NCBI RefSeq assembly: GCF_014207955.1 | Contig: NZ_JACHLK010000017.1 | Coordinates: 1 to 64,000, forward strand | Source: Acidovorax soli | GTDB lineage: Bacteria; Pseudomonadota; Gammaproteobacteria; Burkholderiales; Burkholderiaceae_C | Reading direction: 5' to 3' | Length of the DNA stretch: 64,000 bases | Shown: positions 61,701 to 64,000 of the stretch, one piece after another | How the letters are laid out: each line of letters starts with the position of its first letter | Position numbering within the stretch: position 1 is the first letter of the stretch | Made by a program: the position numbers and the translations under genes | Notes under the pieces: generated by a model | What the model saw: only the letters and a program-made list of their open reading frames with translations | Database searches by the model: none | Told to the model about the DNA's origin: nothing

Positions 61701-62571
61701 AGGCCACCCCCTGCTCCACGGCATTGGCGCGCGTGGCATGGCCTGTGGCGGCCAACGCCTCCTGCGCATCGCGCGCGCGGCGGCGCACCAGTGCGTCGAT
61801 CTCGCGGCCCAGCGCGGTGAGGCGCTGCGCGGGCGGTGCATCGACGGCGAACTGCTCGACCAGTTCGCCCTGCTCCAGGATGGCGACCTGGCGGCACAGC
61901 AGCTCCACCACGGGCAGCTCGTGCGTCACGATGACGATGGTCACGCCGATCTGCTGGTTGATGTCGCGCAGCGTGGCCAGCAGCTCCTGCGTGGTCTCAC
62001 TGTCCAACGCCGAGGTCGGCTCGTCGCACAACAGCACCTGGGGCCGCGGCGCCAGGGCACGGGCAATCGCCACGCGCTGCTTCTGGCCACCCGAGAGCTG
62101 CGCAGGGTAGCTGTCGATCTTGGATTCGAGCCCCACCAGCTCCAGGCACTCGCGCACGCGCGCCTTTGTCTCGGCGCGCGAATGGTGGCCGTGGATCTTG
62201 AGCGGAAAGGCCACGTTGTCGGCCACCGTGGCGTTCTGGATCAGGTTGAACTGCTGGAAGATCATCCCCAGGCTCTGGCGCGTGCCGCGCAGCTCGGCGC
62301 GCGAGAGCGTGGTCAGGTCGCGCCCGCCCACGACCACGCGGCCCGCGTCGGGGCGCTCCAGCAGGTTGATCAGGCGCAGCAGCGTGGACTTGCCGGCACC
62401 GCTCTTGCCGATCAGGCCGAAGATGTCGCCGGCATGGATGTCCAGCGAGAGCGCGCGCACGGCGTCGAAACGCTCGCCATTGGGCAGGGTGAAGGACTTC
62501 TGCACGGATTCGAGCCGTATCACGGGCACGGCACCGGGCGGGTGGGGATGCAAGGGGGAAGCAACGGTCAT
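61693..62571 (-). CDS. metN: Methionine-type ABC ATPase MetN, without NIL domain
   Basis: This 292-residue ATPase has Walker A GKSGAGKS (55-62), FQQFNLIQNATVADNVAFPL, signature LSGGQKQR, Walker B QVLLCDEPTSALD and switch VTHELPVV. E. coli MetN is about 343 residues with a C-terminal NIL/C2 domain that binds methionine and shuts transport off. Here only ~45 Ala/Arg-rich residues follow the ATPase core, so direct feedback inhibition is probably missing. It opens the operon and is divergent from metQ 3. Confidence 0.92.
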   Translation of the reverse strand: MTVASPLHPHPPGAVPVIRLESVQKSFTLPNGERFDAVRALSLDIHAGDIFGLIGKSGAGKSTLLRLINLLERPDAGRVVVGGRDLTTLSRAELRGTRQSLGMIFQQFNLIQNATVADNVAFPLKIHGHHSRAETKARVRECLELVGLESKIDSYPAQLSGGQKQRVAIARALAPRPQVLLCDEPTSALDSETTQELLATLRDINQQIGVTIVIVTHELPVVELLCRQVAILEQGELVEQFAVDAPPAQRLTALGREIDALVRRRARDAQEALAATGHATRANAVEQGVAYA

Positions 62572-62752
62572 GGGACAGCGAAGGCGCCGCACCAGGGCAA
62601 AAATGCACCCGAAACCGGCAAACCCTCTGGAACAAACAGATGCACCCAGTATGGGAACGCAGCGCGCGCCGCGGAACGACGCATTCGGCGCGTGCTTATG
62701 CGTTTTCCAACTAAGTACCCCCGACTGGAAAGACGGCAGCAGCAGCGCGTGC

Positions 62753-62779
62753 ATAAGCTTGCGCGCATTCCTTCGTTGG
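62753..62779 (+). promoter_or_regulatory. Shared spaced motif, copy 2
   Basis: ATAAG-N3-GCGC-N6-CTTCGTTGG, identical in fixed bases and spacing to 58328-58354, lies 64 bp before the MetQ-like start at 62844. It sits in the 272-bp divergent gap to metN, which otherwise shows GCTTATGC/GCATAAGC arms about 50 bp apart and no gene. Confidence 0.7.
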
Positions 62780-62843
62780 GCAATGCGCGCGGCACGCACA
62801 CAGTCGGCGGCTTGTTCACTTACCACCCAAGCAAGAAGGAATC

Positions 62844-63668
62844 ATGCTGCACACCATCCGCCGCCGCACCGCCGCCGCCACCGCCCTCTCACTGGCCGCC
62901 ATCGCCCTGCTGGCCCCCTTCGGCACCCTGCACGCGCAGGACAAGAAGACGCTCAAGGTAGGCGTCTCCGTGGGCAATGGCGAACAGATCTTCGAAGTCG
63001 TCAAGAAGGTCGCTGCCCGCGACGGCCTGGCCATCGACGTGATCGTCTTCAACGACTACCAGTTGCCCAACGCCGCCCTGGCGGCCGGCGACCTGGACGC
63101 CAACGCCTTCCAGCACCAGCCGTTCCTGGACAACCAGAACAAGGCGCGCGGCTTCGACATCGTGCCCGTGGGCCTGACCATCACCGCGCCGCTGGGCTTC
63201 TACTCGCGCAAGATCAAGAGCCTGGACGCCCTGCCCGACGGTGCCACGGTGGGCATCCAGAACGATCCGTCCAACGGCAACCGCGCCCTGTTGCTGCTGC
63301 AGGAGGCCAAGCTCATCACCCTGAAGCCCGAAGCGGTGAAGAACAACACCGCCACGCCGCTTGACGTGCTCACCAACCCCAGAAAGCTCAAGCTCGTGCC
63401 GCTGGACGCCGCGCAGCTGCCGCGCTCGCTGGACGACCTGACCATCGCCTCCATCAACAACGACTATGCCGAGAAGGCCGGCCTGTCGCTCGCCAGGGAC
63501 GCGGTGATCAAGGAGTCGCCCAAGAGCCCCTACGCCAACCTGATCGCCGTGCGCCGCGCCGACAAGGACCAGCCCTGGGCCAGGCAGTTGGTCAAGGCCT
63601 ACCAGTCGCCCGAGGTGAAGAGCTTCATCGAGACCAAGTTCAACGGCGCACTGGTGCCGGCGTTCTGA
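62844..63668 (+). CDS. MetQ/NlpA-family binding protein 3
   Basis: This 274-residue periplasmic protein has a signal peptide ending TLHAQ, then LKVGVSVGNGEQIFEVVKKVAARDGL, FNDYQLPNAALAAGDLDANAFQHQPFL and LKLVPLDAAQLPRSLDD. AAGGA precedes the ATG. It is divergent from the metNIQ operon and shares a promoter motif with MetQ 1. It probably widens the ligand range of the MetNI transporter. Confidence 0.92.
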   Translation: MLHTIRRRTAAATALSLAAIALLAPFGTLHAQDKKTLKVGVSVGNGEQIFEVVKKVAARDGLAIDVIVFNDYQLPNAALAAGDLDANAFQHQPFLDNQNKARGFDIVPVGLTITAPLGFYSRKIKSLDALPDGATVGIQNDPSNGNRALLLLQEAKLITLKPEAVKNNTATPLDVLTNPRKLKLVPLDAAQLPRSLDDLTIASINNDYAEKAGLSLARDAVIKESPKSPYANLIAVRRADKDQPWARQLVKAYQSPEVKSFIETKFNGALVPAF

Positions 63669-63748
63669 TCTGGCCGGCCCCGCCAGGCGCCACCTGCGGG
63701 GCTGGTTGCGCGACAATCGGCCCCGCCATTCAACCCCCTGCCCGCCCC

Positions 63749-64000
63749 ATGCTGGTCTTCGTCTTCGGAACGCTCAAGCAGGGCTTTCCCAACTTCCACG
63801 AGAACCTGGGCACGCGTGTGCCGGGGGACTTCGCCACCTGCGAGCGCTATCCGCTGTACCTGGTGGGCGACCGGCACTCCCCCTGGATGATTGATGCGCC
63901 TGGAACCGGCCACCCGGTCAAGGGCCAGGTCTTCGAGGTGGATGCGCCCGCACTGCAGCGGATGGACCTGCTCGAGCGGGTGCACGCACCCGATGGCTAC
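63749..64000 (+). CDS. Gamma-glutamylcyclotransferase-like protein (5' part)
   Basis: The first 84 residues are in the window, and the frame runs off the end. The opening VFVFGTLKQGFPNFHENLG matches the substrate-binding FGTLK.G start of the AIG2/GGCT fold, and GHPVKGQVFEVD and LDLLERV-like segments follow. Members release 5-oxoproline from gamma-glutamylamines or act on gamma-glutamyl peptides. Catalytic Glu would be near residue 79 (LERVHAPDGY). Confidence 0.85.
   Translation, partial: MLVFVFGTLKQGFPNFHENLGTRVPGDFATCERYPLYLVGDRHSPWMIDAPGTGHPVKGQVFEVDAPALQRMDLLERVHAPDGY

Overview
The window is high-GC DNA (one 60-base line inside rimO, 14101-14160, has 42 G/C), densely coded on both strands. 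It looks like chromosome from a betaproteobacterium of the Comamonadaceae (Acidovorax/Delftia/Variovorax type). The pointers are PhaR, a Bug/TctC tricarboxylate-type binding protein, a Gram-negative trimeric porin, many ABC binding proteins and FecI/FecR/TonB iron uptake. I saw no rRNA, tRNA, CRISPR array or insertion sequence. The taxonomic placement is inference.

Layout. 1-8.1 kb: the tail of one giant repeat protein, then a complete 2389-residue paralogue with a DUF4347 head, twelve ~120-residue repeats and calcium-binding nonapeptides. 8.1-15 kb: YhgE/Pip membrane protein, a PLP lyase divergent from an AraC regulator, two small exported proteins and rimO. 15.2-17.1 kb: an AT-rich foreign patch (19 of 60 bases G/C at 15241-15300) carrying an AIPR-type abortive-infection gene broken by an in-frame TAA. 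17.1-21 kb: a GST-ArsR-SRPBCC operon behind a clear dyad, phaR and small genes. 21-27 kb: a diguanylate cyclase, a hybrid histidine kinase and a lone receiver. 27-31 kb: small unknown proteins and a TetA-like exporter. 31-37 kb: porin, then an unusual amidohydrolase / NifU-like / FAH / TctC operon divergent from MarR. 37.5-41.6 kb: trans-3-hydroxy-L-proline catabolism. 41.7-44.1 kb: LysR and a quinone oxidoreductase.

The most novel part is 44.15-50.19 kb. A TPP (thiamine pyrophosphate) riboswitch precedes a tightly overlapped six-gene operon: LuxE-like acyl-activating enzyme, LuxC-like acyl reductase, a ThiXYZ-type ABC transporter and an SDR. Activation, reduction to aldehyde and reduction to alcohol is a complete carboxylate-to-alcohol route under thiamine control. 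I propose salvage of an oxidised thiamine fragment. This is inference from family and context.

50.3-55.1 kb holds a Fur-box-preceded ECF sigma / FecR / TonB receptor set. 55.2-63.7 kb is a sulfur/methionine-type region: an NtaA/SnaA monooxygenase, an aldo-keto reductase, a MetNI transporter with three MetQ-like binding proteins, and a cupin resembling acireductone dioxygenase without its metal ligands. Two of the metQ genes share a spaced promoter motif. The window ends inside a gamma-glutamylcyclotransferase-like gene.
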